The notes below the pieces were generated by a model. That model saw only the letters and a program-made list of their open reading frames with translations, searched no databases and was not told where the DNA came from. The translations under genes were made by a program, and so were the position numbers. From Anaeramoeba flamelloides (lineage: Eukaryota > Metamonada > Anaeramoebidae), in assembly GCA_027625915.1 (NCBI GenBank), contig JANTQA010000021.1, positions 3,828,700 through 3,892,699 of the forward strand: a stretch of DNA of 64,000 nucleotides, in the 5' to 3' direction. This document shows positions 46,453 through 59,600 of this stretch, one piece after another; within the stretch, counting starts at the first letter, position 1, and every line of letters starts with the position of its first letter.

Positions 46453-47653
46453 ATGTTTTTTCCAAGCTTTTCATCACAAAATATTGATCTTTACCTGGCA
46501 GTCTCTACTTCTGTCCTCTCTCTAATCGGGTCTTGTGTCATTATTTCCCTCAATCTCAGATTTTCAGATTACCGGAAGAATTTCTTTCGGAAATTGATCT
46601 TCATACTGTCGATCTACGACGCGATTTTATCTTTCTTATGGCTGATACCCGGTGAAAAAACAGGGAACTTTTGTGTCTTCCAGGGGTATATTATTGTTTT
46701 GTTTGGATCATTGCCACCATACATTTCCTTGTCGATTTCCATCATAACATATCTGAATGTCTCAAAAAATTGGTCTGTTATAAAGCTGAAGAGGATGGCA
46801 AGGAAACTCCACATAGCGTCCATCGTTGTTGCACTAGTTTTAACTGGCTTTTCAATTGGCTTTGCAGAGTCAGTTCACTTTCCTTATACCAATTGGTAAG
46901 TATTTGAAATTTTTTTTCACAAGCACTTTTTGGGTGTCTTCAGGGATTTTCTGGTTTGTTAGTTGGATCCTTAAAAGCATAAATAATTTTTCACACTTTT
47001 TCCCTTTTCAAAAACAAATGACCTCTTCGTCAACTTAACACTCCAATAGGTGCTTTATAAAAGGAAGGTTTATGTTGGGCGTATTTTATGTCTTGATTTG
47101 GATTTGTACTCTTGTGTCCACATTCTTATATATCCTGATCGTGAAGCAAATCCGCTTTGTCTATAAGACCATTGAGCGAATGACCAACCTTGTCGACAAG
47201 AAAAGAAAAAAAGAAAACTTGAAAATGCAAATGAGAATGTCCACAATCCCTCTTTCCTTAGTACTTACCTGGATCATTGCTTCAGTAAGGAGGAGCCGCG
47301 AAATCTTCTTCCCAGACTCAAAGCAGATCACGACTTTAAACATCCTTCAGTCACTAACGAACCCACTACAGGGTTTCTTTGATTGTATAGTATTTGTGGC
47401 GCTTTGCTCCTACTCTAGAACAAAATTTAAAGAGTTGGTGTGCTGTAAAGAAAACACAAAATCACAAGACCTTACAATAACTTCTTCCTTTGACGAAGAT
47501 GATGACGATGATGAGGATGATTCTAGTGATTCTAGTAATTCTAGTAATTCTAGTAAATCTAGTGATTCTAGTAAATCTAGTGATTCTGATGATTCTGATG
47601 ATTCTGATGATTCTGACGATTCCGACGATTCTGATGATTCTGATGACGATTAA
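46453..47653 (+). CDS. Class E-like (cAMP-receptor-like) seven-helix receptor
   Basis: Two exons, 46453-46895 and 47050-47653 (donor GTAAGT, acceptor AATAG), joined in phase to 348 residues. The ATG at 46453 gives MFFPSFSSQNIDLYLAVS, after which the first helix starts. Helices: LAVSTSVLSLIGSCVIISLN, LIFILSIYDAILSFLWLI, FCVFQGYIIVLFGSLPPYIS, LHIASIVVALVLTGFSIGFA, FMLGVFYVLIWICTLVSTF, STIPLSLVLTWIIASV and LTNPLQGFFDCIVFVALCS. Cys in GNFCVFQG (start of helix 3) and in NWCFIKG (second outer loop, spanning the splice) would form the conserved disulfide. The layout FCxxQG...SxxWxxxI and NPLQGFFD...F resembles Dictyostelium cAMP-type receptors. The tail is acidic and Ser-rich, made by a GATTCT/GATGAT repeat (47516-47650), a likely phosphorylation region (inference). 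The ligand is unknown. Confidence 0.85.
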
Positions 47654-50600
47654 AACATTAATTTTTTTTTTGATTTTTGTTATTTTAAAAAAAAAAAAAA
47701 ACACCTTCAAGATTTTTTGACAATTGTAGTGTTAATTGTAATATGAACTGGACAAAATTTCCTTCCACTTCCAAAAAAAAAAACAAGGATTATAGAATTT
47801 ATTAAAGTCTCAATCTAAAGGGTGAAATTAAAATATACACCAATTTTTAGTCTCACGAAAGGTTTTGATTTTAATAGGTCGCAAAAACTTTTTTTTGGAA
47901 AGATGAACCAAAATTTTGTTCAAATTTTTTCAACCAAAGTGTTTATTGGGATCACTTTTTTCTTTAATTGGAACCAAAAAAGCATTCAAACAACCTTTTT
48001 TTGAATTTATTAAAAACAGATTCTCATTTTGAGATTCTTAATCAGAAAACCAATTTTTTTATTTTATTTTGTAATATGTCCCTACGGCCCAAAAAAAACT
48101 AAAAATGGAAAACTGATCAAATACTTTCCATTTATACAATTAAAAAAACAAAATGATAAAATAAAAATAAATAAAGTTTCAATTTAGCTTTTTCTTGAAA
48201 ACATTTTTTGCCAAAATCATTGAATTCAAACTTGAAATTATGTATATTTTTAGATACACTATCTTGTTTAAACTCAATTACTAAAATAAATTCTAAATTA
48301 TGGGGAATTTTCTTTTCACAAAAGGAACTAATGTGGTCCTCAAATGTTTTTTTTATTTTCAAATGGTAAAATTTAAAAAAAAAGTTAAACTAAAAGGATA
48401 AACTCTCTGGAAAAGCATTCTAATTTAATATATTAACTTATTCTTTGATTTCAAACTTTTCTCGAACCCAATTTTTCAAAAAAAATAAAAAAGTGCACAA
48501 ATTCGAAAAAATATTTTAGATATTCAAAAGTTGAGAGTGTTTTTATTCTAAAAAAATTTATCCCAGTGGTTAATTGAATTAAGTATGAAACTTAGATTTC
48601 GAAAAATATTAATCAGAAAAAAATAGTGCTTAATTTTATTAAGGACATATAAATCAGAATAGGAATTTATTTTGATTGTTTCTTTGGTACTATTTCTTGA
48701 AAAGAAATTAAATTCCTTGTATTTGGTCGTTAGATTTTGTTACAAAAAAATATTTCTCTTACTAAAATAGAACACACCTCAAATTCAGACTACTTCTTTG
48801 TACAATCTGTTTAAAGAAGAAAAGCCTTTGAAAAGGTAAAATTTTTTCCATTTATTTGCCTTTTATCAGTATTATCATTTTTAGAAATGATTCAGTACTA
48901 TCCGTATTTTATGCTATAAGGTACCTGTAATAAAACGTTACAAGATAAAAAATTCGATTTAATCAATTATCTGTTCAAGGAAAATCCAAATACTAGAATT
49001 TAAGTTTTTTTTTAGAGGAAAACATTTTTTGAAATAAAAACTTTTCGAAATTTTCAAGTTAATTTGAAATTGGTTATGTTAACCTCTTTCTGAACTTTCA
49101 GTGAGGACACTCAACCCTATTTATACCCTTACCTTTAATTCGATAATACTTGACTATAAAATAAACCAACCACTCAACATGGGCTTTTGGATTTTCCAAA
49201 ACTTTTTCGAGTTAAATTTGGAATTTTGTAAAAAAGTTTTTTATCAATTTAATAATTTTCGAAAAAATAATGAATATTTGGGAAAAAAGCAAACAGAAAA
49301 AAAGTTTAACTCCATTTTTAATTCGAAATATTTCTGAAATCAAAAAGTACAATCATTCAAAATCAGAAACAATTTAAGTACAATATTTTTAGGTCAAATT
49401 GATGAAATTGTTGATAAAAACCACTCTCTTGAAAGAGTTCCATAATCTCAGTTGTTTTTATTGGTGTAGAATTCCTATTACCATAAATAGGGAATTTTCA
49501 TAAATATTCATACACCATTTTCACAATTTTCCATTTTCTTAGATACTTATAAAATTTTGATTTTATAACTTTCATAATTTCAAATAGAAATCTAAAATCA
49601 AAAAAAAAATTCCCCTAGCTGTTCAAAATCTCGTTTTGTGTTTATTTTACAAGACTCAAATGTTTTAGATTTTGAATTTGAACTTTAAAATCCCTTAAAG
49701 TCATTTTTAATAATATTTTTCATTCAAATTTCTATTTTGACAATTTTTTTTTTGAGTTGTTCTTTGAAGTTGGAAATTATAAAATTTTTAGATACAATTG
49801 CTTTCGAATGAAAATTCTATTTGAGAATCGAGTTTAAAATAACACAAGAACTAAAAACAACCTTTCCCTGTGGAAAAATAGTCCTTAACATCCAAGAATA
49901 ATCCATTATATACTTCTCAACAAATCAACAAAAACCATTTGGATCTTCTTTCATATCGAAACTGTTAGAGTGGTTTTGGAGATCTCAAAAATAGTGAGTA
50001 TATTCAAGATATTCTTTGGACACCTCAATCAAAGAAAAACTCCTCTAAAAAAAATAGTATTAAAAAACTATTATTACATCAAATCCTCCATTTTCTCTCC
50101 AATCATTTATTTTTTTCTTTTATTAATGATTTTCGTTTTCAGTTTGGACATTTCTGTTACTCTTTTAATGTTACCTATTTAAAATCTTTTTTAAAACTTT
50201 TTTTCCCTGTTTCAGTTTATAAATAATTGAAAATTTTTAATGAATTAGTTGTTTTGTCACAATCATGATAATTTTAATAATTCTTTTCAAGTTGTTCTTA
50301 TGAGTTTTGAAATTTTTAATTTTGTTTAATTCTTTTTTAAAGTTTTTCTTTTATTGATTAATGGCAATCTTTTTTTTTTTTTTCGGAAATTTACACAATC
50401 TTTTAACTTGGTATTCTTCAAAAGTCAACAACTCAAACCTAAGATATAAAAATAATAACACCCGGACATACAATACAAATAACTCTTAAAGAGACAGGCA
50501 TAAAATGAATTCTAAATATTCAACACATTGGATCAATTGTTGATTCCAGTCTATGTTTGTAGGATCTATTATTCACAAATTAAAATTATTATGTTGGACA

Positions 50601-51952
50601 AAAAGAGAAGTTTTTTTTTCTTTTAAAATGGTATTAATTTTTAGTTTTTTTTAAAAACCTTTCTCATACTAACAGTAATATTAAGAGTTGTATTGAGTTA
50701 TGGAGAAATTGCTGAAAACAACTATGTAATTAATAGCAAATTATTAATTACTGAAGGAAACTAAAAAGTAATAGTAAAAATCTTACCTTCATTCAAAAAC
50801 AATATTTAAATTTGTGAATTAAAGATCCAACAAAGCTTGACTAACTTTGATAATTGAGTTTGTGTATCAAATACTTAAAATGCGGTCGAACGTACATCCT
50901 TAATGGAATAGTAACAAGAAAAAAATCTGTTGCAAACTTAATGCGTTCCTAGGATATATAAACACACACTCTGTACATTCAAATATGATACAAAAAATTT
51001 TAAATAAGGCACAAAAAAAAAAAAAAAGATTGCTCATAATAACATACACTCTCTTTTAATCAACTCAAATATTCTTCTTAAAAAAAATAATGTTGTACCT
51101 TATCTTAAAGAATTTTGCCTTTAAGAATTTTTTTTTGGTTTTTTGTATATTAGTGAATAAAATATGATCCTGGTTAAAAAGTGTATTACTGTCTTAAATT
51201 CAAAAATTTATTTAACAGTTCTTTGTACAGAAAGAAAAAAAGTTAAAAAACAAATTAATTTAATAATAATTTCACTTTATAATTTATTTTCAGAAATTAA
51301 TTATAATTGTTAAAAAGTCTTGACCCAGTTTGCTCTTTACATAAAAATTCAAAATTCATCATATTTTTAAATTATTTCAATTATAGTGATTATGTTTCAA
51401 AAAGAAGAACGAAATTTTATGGTATATCCAGAAGAAAGATTACGAATAATTTTCTTGAAAAATAAAACCACTATATATTGAGAAAAAGCCCAGTAAAAAA
51501 ATTATTTAATTTCAAAAAAACTCATAATAATATTTTAGCCTTTAAAAAAAGATAATTTTTTTTTATACACTTTTACAGAATATTTTTTTATTTTTATACC
51601 AGTAAAAAGTTATGATTAAAAATGACCAAAAACTTTTAAATTAAAAACTTTCGTATGACAAATTAACAGAACCTGATAAATTAATAAAAAACTTAAGATA
51701 AATGTGTTGATTTGAGTATTTTTAATAAAGTATTAATAAACCAATCTAAATTATTTCAATATGTTAGAAATGAAATCATCGATTTATAGTATCAGTATAT
51801 ATGAGTTGACACTTTAATCTTATTATTTACATATATCCAAAGAAATTAAAATAATTCTAATTAATAATTCACAAAAATAAAAAAAAAAAAAAGTAATAAA
51901 TATTTTCAAATAACTCATTTTAATAATTATAGTTCATTACTTATATTATAAA

Positions 51953-51984
<32 letters not shown>

Positions 51985-52499
51985 CTTGGTATATAAACAA
52001 TCAACTTAAGTTTTCATATTTGAAAAAATTTAATAATTATTATTTTTTTTTTTTAAGATTGAAGGGAGTGATCCATGATCCTCTTACAGTTATGGTTACT
52101 AATTGTAAATCAGTATTTTTGATGATAAAGTTATAAAAATATTTTGAAATCAAGCAAGTTCCACATTTTTATTTGTTGAAAAAACAAAAACAAAAATTAA
52201 AAAAAAAAAAAAAAAACGAAAAGAAAAAAGCAAGTTAGAAAACAAAAAAAGGGGGTTTCAAAGGAAGTTGTTAAAAAATCAAAAAAAAACCAACCACCCA
52301 TTTTTATCAAAAAAACTTAAAAAAACAGACAGGATCCATTTATTTAAAATTTTGTCGTTTAATCATTCCTAAGAAATTGTGAAGGCTTCGTCTAGAGGTA
52401 GTTGTTAGTAGCTGCCATTTTCTTCTTTTTGATCAAATTTCTTTCGATTATTCGAATTTTTGTTTTTATCTTTTCTTTTTATTTTCTATTTACCCATAC
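47654..52499. other. Long intergenic DNA, no supported gene
   Basis: About 4.8 kb of AT-rich DNA. Open frames here (for example 47822, 49101 and 49970 on plus, 48132 on minus) are short, Phe/Lys/Ile-rich and unlike anything I know. (TA)n at about 51959-51984. A partial copy of repeat family D lies near 51840-52110 (AATAACTCATTTTAATAATT). Confidence 0.5.
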
Positions 52500-53420
52500 C
52501 AACTATTTTCTGCCCCCCCCCATATTAGCAGGTAACCACTTGATTTTTCTCCTTAATAACTCTTCTTCGGAACTAAAACTAAATTCAACAAGGGAAAAAA
52601 TTGAAGAAAAATATAAAGAAATACCTTTTAATTTAGTTATTTTTTATCAATAATTAATTAATAAATCTTTATAATTTTCATGGGTTAGTAATAAATCAAA
52701 GATTAAAAGTATCTTAGATTTTATTATTCTTTCTCATTTTTTGAAATATTTACAAATAAATAAAATTAATTGAAATTAATAATTATAATATAAAACAAAT
52801 AAAAGATATACCTAAATAACTGATTTTAATAATTAAAGTTTCTTGTTTATACCATTAATATTTATATAAAGTATATTTTCTAATCTTTTAAATTTCAAGA
52901 AATTCAATAAATATTTGAAATTAAAATAAAAGATCAATTTTTCAAAATTCCTAAATCATAATTTAGGAATTCTGGCAAATAAGCGGAATTAAAAACTCAT
53001 CTGTTAAATAATAACAAAAAAAAAAAAAAAAAGATCAATTTTTTCAGAATCATCAAGGATTCATTATTTGATTTTTTTTTCTTCATATTGTTATAATAAG
53101 TTTAAATTTTCAAGGTTATTTATTCATAAAAATTCAAAAAAATTACTAAAATTGATTTTTCCCTTAAAATAAAAATGTCTTCAACATTTTCTATTTTCGA
53201 AAAATCCAAACATTAAGAATCATTTCTTTTGTCTTGAAAAATTTCATTGTGACAAATCACTCTTTTTAAATGATAGCCTACACCTCTAAAGTCAATAAAT
53301 GCAGTTTACCTATCTGGTTTAATTGTAATCTTCTCCTTGTGAAAATAATTACCCTATTACCTTTTTGAAAAAAAAGAAATACAATTTTCTAACCCCTTAA
53401 CAAAAAAGTCTCAAAAAAAT
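52500..53420 (+). repeat. Dispersed repeat family D, copy 2
   Basis: Same order of blocks as 44830-45640, with indels. The open frame 52402-52653 overlaps its start and has no family match, so I do not call it a gene. A run of ten C lies near 52514. Confidence 0.5.
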
Positions 53421-53612
53421 AATTTCAAAAAGGCCATCAAACATCTATATTAAAAATTTCATCCTTATGTATTAATTTTAAAACCGTGTCTCAAAATAAC
53501 AACACCATAAATTTCTGATCTTTACCAAAGATTTTATAAGCCCCAAAATTATGATTTATTTTTTGCAAATTCTCTTTTCTTTTTTGAATTGATCCAATTT
53601 TCATAAAATTGT

Positions 53613-56600
53613 ATGAGTCGGTTTGGTTTTTTCAGCCTCAAGGTATGAACCCTTTTTTTCTCTTCTTTTTTTCATTGAACGTTTTTCTAATTTTTTTTCT
53701 TCTTGACCCTTTTAGGATGACTCTACAAAACAAATTAAGAAACTATGGGGCCAATATAACAAAGAAAAAAATAAATTGAAACAAAAGAAGATTCTTTCAC
53801 AACTTATATCGCAATTTTATCAGAGTTTTTGCAAACCCAACACAACAACAAACACACTCAAGTACCGAACCTTTTTTTTTATTTTTTTTTTTTTTTTTTT
53901 TTTTAGTTTTTTGTTATTTTTGTTTTCTTCAAAAGTATTCCGACTTGAGAGAAATTTACTTGGGGTATTTCTCTTTTATTTTTTGAATGATAAACAATTA
54001 TTTATTTGGACTAATATTACTTTTTTGTTTATTGAAACAAAAGAAATCAGCTTTTCTTTTTTGTTGTTAATTTTTTTTTATTTTAATTTTTTTAAAAATT
54101 ATTACTAAAAACCAACAAACCTTCTTTTCCTTCTTAACTGCAAAAAGCCTTTTCTTGAAACGGGATTTTTCTTTTTGAAAACTTTTGTTTTGGATCAATT
54201 TCCCCAACATATCAAAAACGAAATAAACACAAATTTCAAAAAAAATAATTCGAAAATTCCAATTAAAAACTATTACCATCGTATGGCTTTCAATTAAAAG
54301 AAGTCCTGAAATTTTTTAAAAGGTTAAAAAACAAAGAAAAATCAAAAAAAAGAAAATAACTTCCTTTAAAACTATTTTGAAAAAGAAATTCAAGTAATGA
54401 TTTTAAAAAGTGCTTGTAACAAAGGTTTCTATTTATAGAATTAGAAATCGGATCTTGAGATGTTCTTTTGAAAACCATTTGATCGCGAAATTTATTTTTT
54501 AAAAATATCAAAAACAAGAACTTTGAATTATTATTTGCTCTTTTTGTTGTAAAATGTTGTGATTTTTGGAAGAAAAAATATGATTTCCACCAATTTTCTT
54601 ACTGACTTTCTTGAACTTTGTAACTTTGATTCTGATTCTCAAATTCAATCAATCGTATTGTTTTAATAAAAAATCTTTTTTTTTTGTTTTTAACTAGGAA
54701 ACAAAATAAACTTTGTGTTTCCACCATTTTTCTGATAAATTTTAGAAATAATTGAGCACTTTTCAGACTTTTAGAAATTTTGGTCTGTAATCTCAAAGTT
54801 ATTGTACTACTTTCAAATTCAAAATGAAAAACAATTAACAATCTATCTCAAAGATAAATAACCAAGCTTCCAAATTAAGAAACTAAAATTCACATTTTAA
54901 ATTTGTTTTATCAAGATCTTTGGATTTCTTCAACGAATAATCATTAAAATATTTTTGGAGACTTGAAATAAATTTTTCACTTGATTTTGAAAGATCCTTT
55001 CAGTTTGTACAACAAAAAATCAGTCAAATATTTAGTTACATTGAAATAAAAAATTTTCATTTCTTAATTGAGAAATTACTCTCAATTAGTTTTATTGAGT
55101 GAGATTTGTATTGGAATATTAATTATTTAAAAATAATAACAAAATAAAAAAATTTATTTTTCAATCAAAATCAATACTTTCCGACATAAAACTAAAAATA
55201 TATTTTCCCATTTTCAAGAATTAACTTAATTGCTAATAAAAATAATAGGCTACTTTTTTTGTGTTTTATATTGGAAACATTTGAATTTTGGATTTCAAAA
55301 AATCTACTCAAATTATTAAATTGTTTAGATGAGGCTAACTCATCCATTTCATAAGTCGAAACACAAATTATAAAAAAAAAAATTTTTTTAAAACTCTTGA
55401 TAAGATTTCATTTTATTTTTAGAAAATACTACTCCCTTAATTATTTTTTTTTTTTTCTTTTGTTAATTGATCCTATTTCTGTATTCACTAAGGTTTCCAA
55501 TTAGAAATCATGTTGAACTTTTTTTCTCAAATGGTTAAAGCAATCTCCAACTGTGATAACATAACTCACATTAACCAACTATTTAATTTTTAAATCTTCA
55601 ATCCATTTCAAAAATCTTTTCTGAAAGAAATCAAAAAAGAAAAAACAAAAAAACAATAGTTGACCTTTTATGTATTGATAAAATCAATAGCGATTCATTT
55701 CATGAATAATTGCTAAACTTTTTTAATTAATCCTCTTTTCCCCGAAATGGCTTGTTTTTGTGCATTCATTTTTATGGACACTGGACTTTTAAAGGGATAA
55801 ATACAAGCCGAGGGAGATGAATTTATCTTGGAATTTCACCCAATGAGACTTTAAAAAAAACTTCTGTAAAAACAGGTGGTTATTGTCAAAAATTACCAAC
55901 ATTTTCTCAAAATTGTAATGGATGGGACTAAAGATTTAAATACATCTAAACCTCATTTAAAAAACTGTGGCTCACCTGAAATAAAAAATTGAAAAATGAA
56001 AATATATTCTTTTGTATTCAAAAACAACTAATTATTCAATCTTATTAATGGCGCACCCTTTACATTATTCTAAACATATAAAAACATGATTTTTTAAAAA
56101 ATAAAAAAAATAAAATCAAAAACCAAAAAAAAGTGAGTCACAAATTTTTGAAATGAGCACTAACAGAATTTTTATAACTCAACTTTCACTGAAAAAAATT
56201 TAACAAGAAGATTTTTTGCTAATAATTAAATTCATTTTAAAAGACATTACATAGTCTCAATTTTCATTATGATTATTGGTATTTTCTAAGATTTTTTTTT
56301 TTTTCAACATGAGCTTTTTTTCTTTTTCTAAAAAAAAGAAAAGAGAAAAAAGAAAAACTACTTGAAAAAACAAAGAAATCAAAAATTTGAAGAAGAAATG
56401 CAAAAGATTGAAAAAAAAAAAGAAAAAGAAAAAGAAAAAGAAAAAGAAAAAATAATTTTGATCCAAAAATTGAAAAAAGTACTTTGAAAAGAATATAGAT
56501 AAAACTCGACAAATCCACTTCAAATAACATTATAAAATAAGTCAAAATTTTTGAAAAATAGTTTAGTTTAGTTAATGATGTTATATTCTAACCTTAAAAA

Positions 56601-59600
56601 TATTCCATTACTATTCAAAATTTAAAACATATAAATAAAATCTATTAAAAATAAAAATATCCAAAAATTATCTCTATTTATTAATATATTTATAACATGT
56701 CTATATCTATATATACAACACACAATCCAATAGATTAAAAGAAACAAAGCATTTGTCATTATTATTTAGTAAAACATTGATCGAAGAATTAAATAATTTA
56801 AATTTTGTTGAGAAGGGAAATTTCCAATCATTTGTAGAAAATCCATTAAACCAAGCGTTATTATATTGTTTAAATTATTTAACTTTAAGAAAGCCAGATC
56901 GAAAGGTTATAAGCGAGACGGAGTTAAGTGAATTTTTAGTTGTCATATTATCAAAGTTTCCAAAATGTGATGTTAAAAGTGGAACTATAATTAGTCTGGA
57001 GCGTTTAATTAATTTAGAACAGAATGTATATTTATTATTATATGAATTATGTAAAGAAGAAACTACAGTGAATAAATTAATACAATCAAATAAATTATTA
57101 AAATTATTTCAAACTATTTTGGTATGCTCAAATTTTAAAAATCAATTAGTTGAAAAAATATATATAAATTTAAAAAAATTATTCCAACTGCTATATAAAA
57201 ATAATAATAACAACTATTCTAATTCTTTAATTGATTATACTATTCAAAGTAGGTTTTTAAATAAAATAATTGAGAATTTACTTCAATATCAAAAAAAAAA
57301 TTCAATATTCATTTTAAACATTCTAATTTTCTTAACAAAAATTTTAATGAATTCTCAGAATTATACCTTAAAACTAATTCAAAATTTTTTAGATTTATCT
57401 GGCTATCAAATTTTAACAGTGGTTATTTCAAATTATTTATTAAATAACAACAATGATTTGGAAAATTGTAAACAAGTGATTTTAAGCACTTCAAAATTAT
57501 GCTTTCCAGAATATTATTTTTTAAAGAAGGCAAATAATAGTAGTAACAATAATAATACTGGGAATAAAAAAAAAAATAAAGAACTTTCTGAAAATTACAA
57601 CAAAAATAAAAATACTAAATTTGAAAAAGAAAATAATAATGAATTGTTTGTAATTAATAATGAATTTATAGGGAAGAAGAAAAAATTGATTAAGGATTTA
57701 TTTAAAAATTTTAATGTTTTTGAAAAAATTTTTGAAAAAATTTCTAGCTTTGAAACTAAAAAGGCTTCAATAGAAATTCAAAAAGAAATATTATTACAAA
57801 TTTTCCCCGAAAATATATTTAAATTAGAATATAAATTAAGATTCCCAAACATTTTCCAAATTATTAAATCCTTTATTAATAATATATTAATGTTTAATCC
57901 AGAAATACAATTAATAATCATTGAACAATTAATTAGATTTTATTTTAGGTATCCCAATAAAATTGAATTTATTGAATTATTTCAATTTATCATAAATAAT
58001 GATCAATTAGAAAACAATATTTTGTTATTTTTTTTAAAAAAATTTCAAAAGGTCTTAAATTTTAATTTGAATAACTTGATAATTTTTAATAATTTTGATA
58101 TTGATCAAATTTTAATAACAAAATTTATTAAATTTGGAAAAATAATATTAAATAAAGAACAAGAAAAAGAAAAAGAAATAGGAAACGAAAACGAAAACGA
58201 AAACAAAAATGAAAATGAAAACAAAAACGAAAACAAAAACGAAAACGAAAATGAAAACGAACAAGAACAAGAACAAAAACAAGAACAAGAAAATGAAAAT
58301 GAAAATGAAAATGAAAATGAAAATGAAAATGAAACGGAAAAAGAAAAAGAAAAAGGAACTAATAAAAAAGTAGAAAAAAAGGAAATCAAAAAAGAGAATA
58401 AATCTGAAAAAGAAAATGAAAAAGATAATAATAATGAACAAGAACAAGAACAAGAACAAGAACAAGAAAATGAAAAAGAAAAAGAAAAAGAAAATGAAAA
58501 TGAAAAACAAGAAAAAAAAGAAACAGCTAATAAAAACGAGAAAGAATCTCATAAAAAAGTAGATGATAAAGAAAGTAGGCTTCAAAAAGAAAAAAACAAT
58601 AATCGACAAGATACGGATTTTCAATTCTTTTTATTATATTGCGAATTATTGGTAATATTTTTTCAAAAGGAAATTAAAAGTTGTAATCTTTTTCGAAAAG
58701 ACAAACAAAATAATCAATTAATTTTTCAATTAATTAAACAAAATGATTTAACTATTAAAAACTCGGTACTAAAAATATTAGAATCTTTAATTACAAATCA
58801 AATTAATATGCCTACAAAAAAAAATACCACAACAAAAACCACAACAACCAACACCAGCCAGTGTGAAAGCACAAATACAAACATGGGAGTAAATAATAAT
58901 AATAATAATACAGCAATTTTAAATATACCACCATCTCCAACATCATCAACATCATCGGCTTCCTCATCAATTACTAGTACTTATAACAATAATAACAATA
59001 ACGATAACAACAACAACAATAATAATAATAACAATAACAACAATAATATTGATGATTATCATGGTGATGATGAGATGGGTTTATTATTAAAAGAAATAAA
59101 AAATTTTCTAATTAATAATAATTTTGAATTATTCAATGATTTAATGAAATTTTTGAATGGGATATTAACAAAAAACCAAAGAATTAAAAAAAAGTTTAAA
59201 ATGATGAATGGATATAATGTATTAATAAATTTTTTAGAATTAATCCAAAACTATGATTTTTCTCAAAAAGAAAATTTCAAATTATTAAAATTAATAATTT
59301 CTTGTTTTATTCATAGCATTCAAAATTCAGTTGAAAATTCAAATTATTTTAATACAACAATTATCAAAAAAATTAAAAAATTCATAAAGACAAATAATTT
59401 AATCAAAAGTAATTTTAATTTTTTATTTTTATTATTATTATTTGATCTTAGTATTGAATCTGAAAATTTGATATTAACAAAATTTTATCATAAAAAAAAG
59501 ACAATTTTAAAGAATATAAAATTAAATATAAAGAATAAGAAAAATTTAATAAATTTTGAAAATTTTTTACACTATAAAATTAAACATGTCAAAATTATTA

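Noticed and set aside
56257-56545. Minus-strand Phe-rich frames of 88-90 codons
   Set aside because: Produced by a GAAAAA/poly-A stretch inside the intron of the BEACH gene; no motif.
58105-58624. Minus-strand Phe/Ser and Phe/Ile frames of 94 and 158 codons
   Set aside because: Antisense shadows of the Glu/Asn/Lys-rich run in the BEACH gene, which has a consistent family match on the plus strand.
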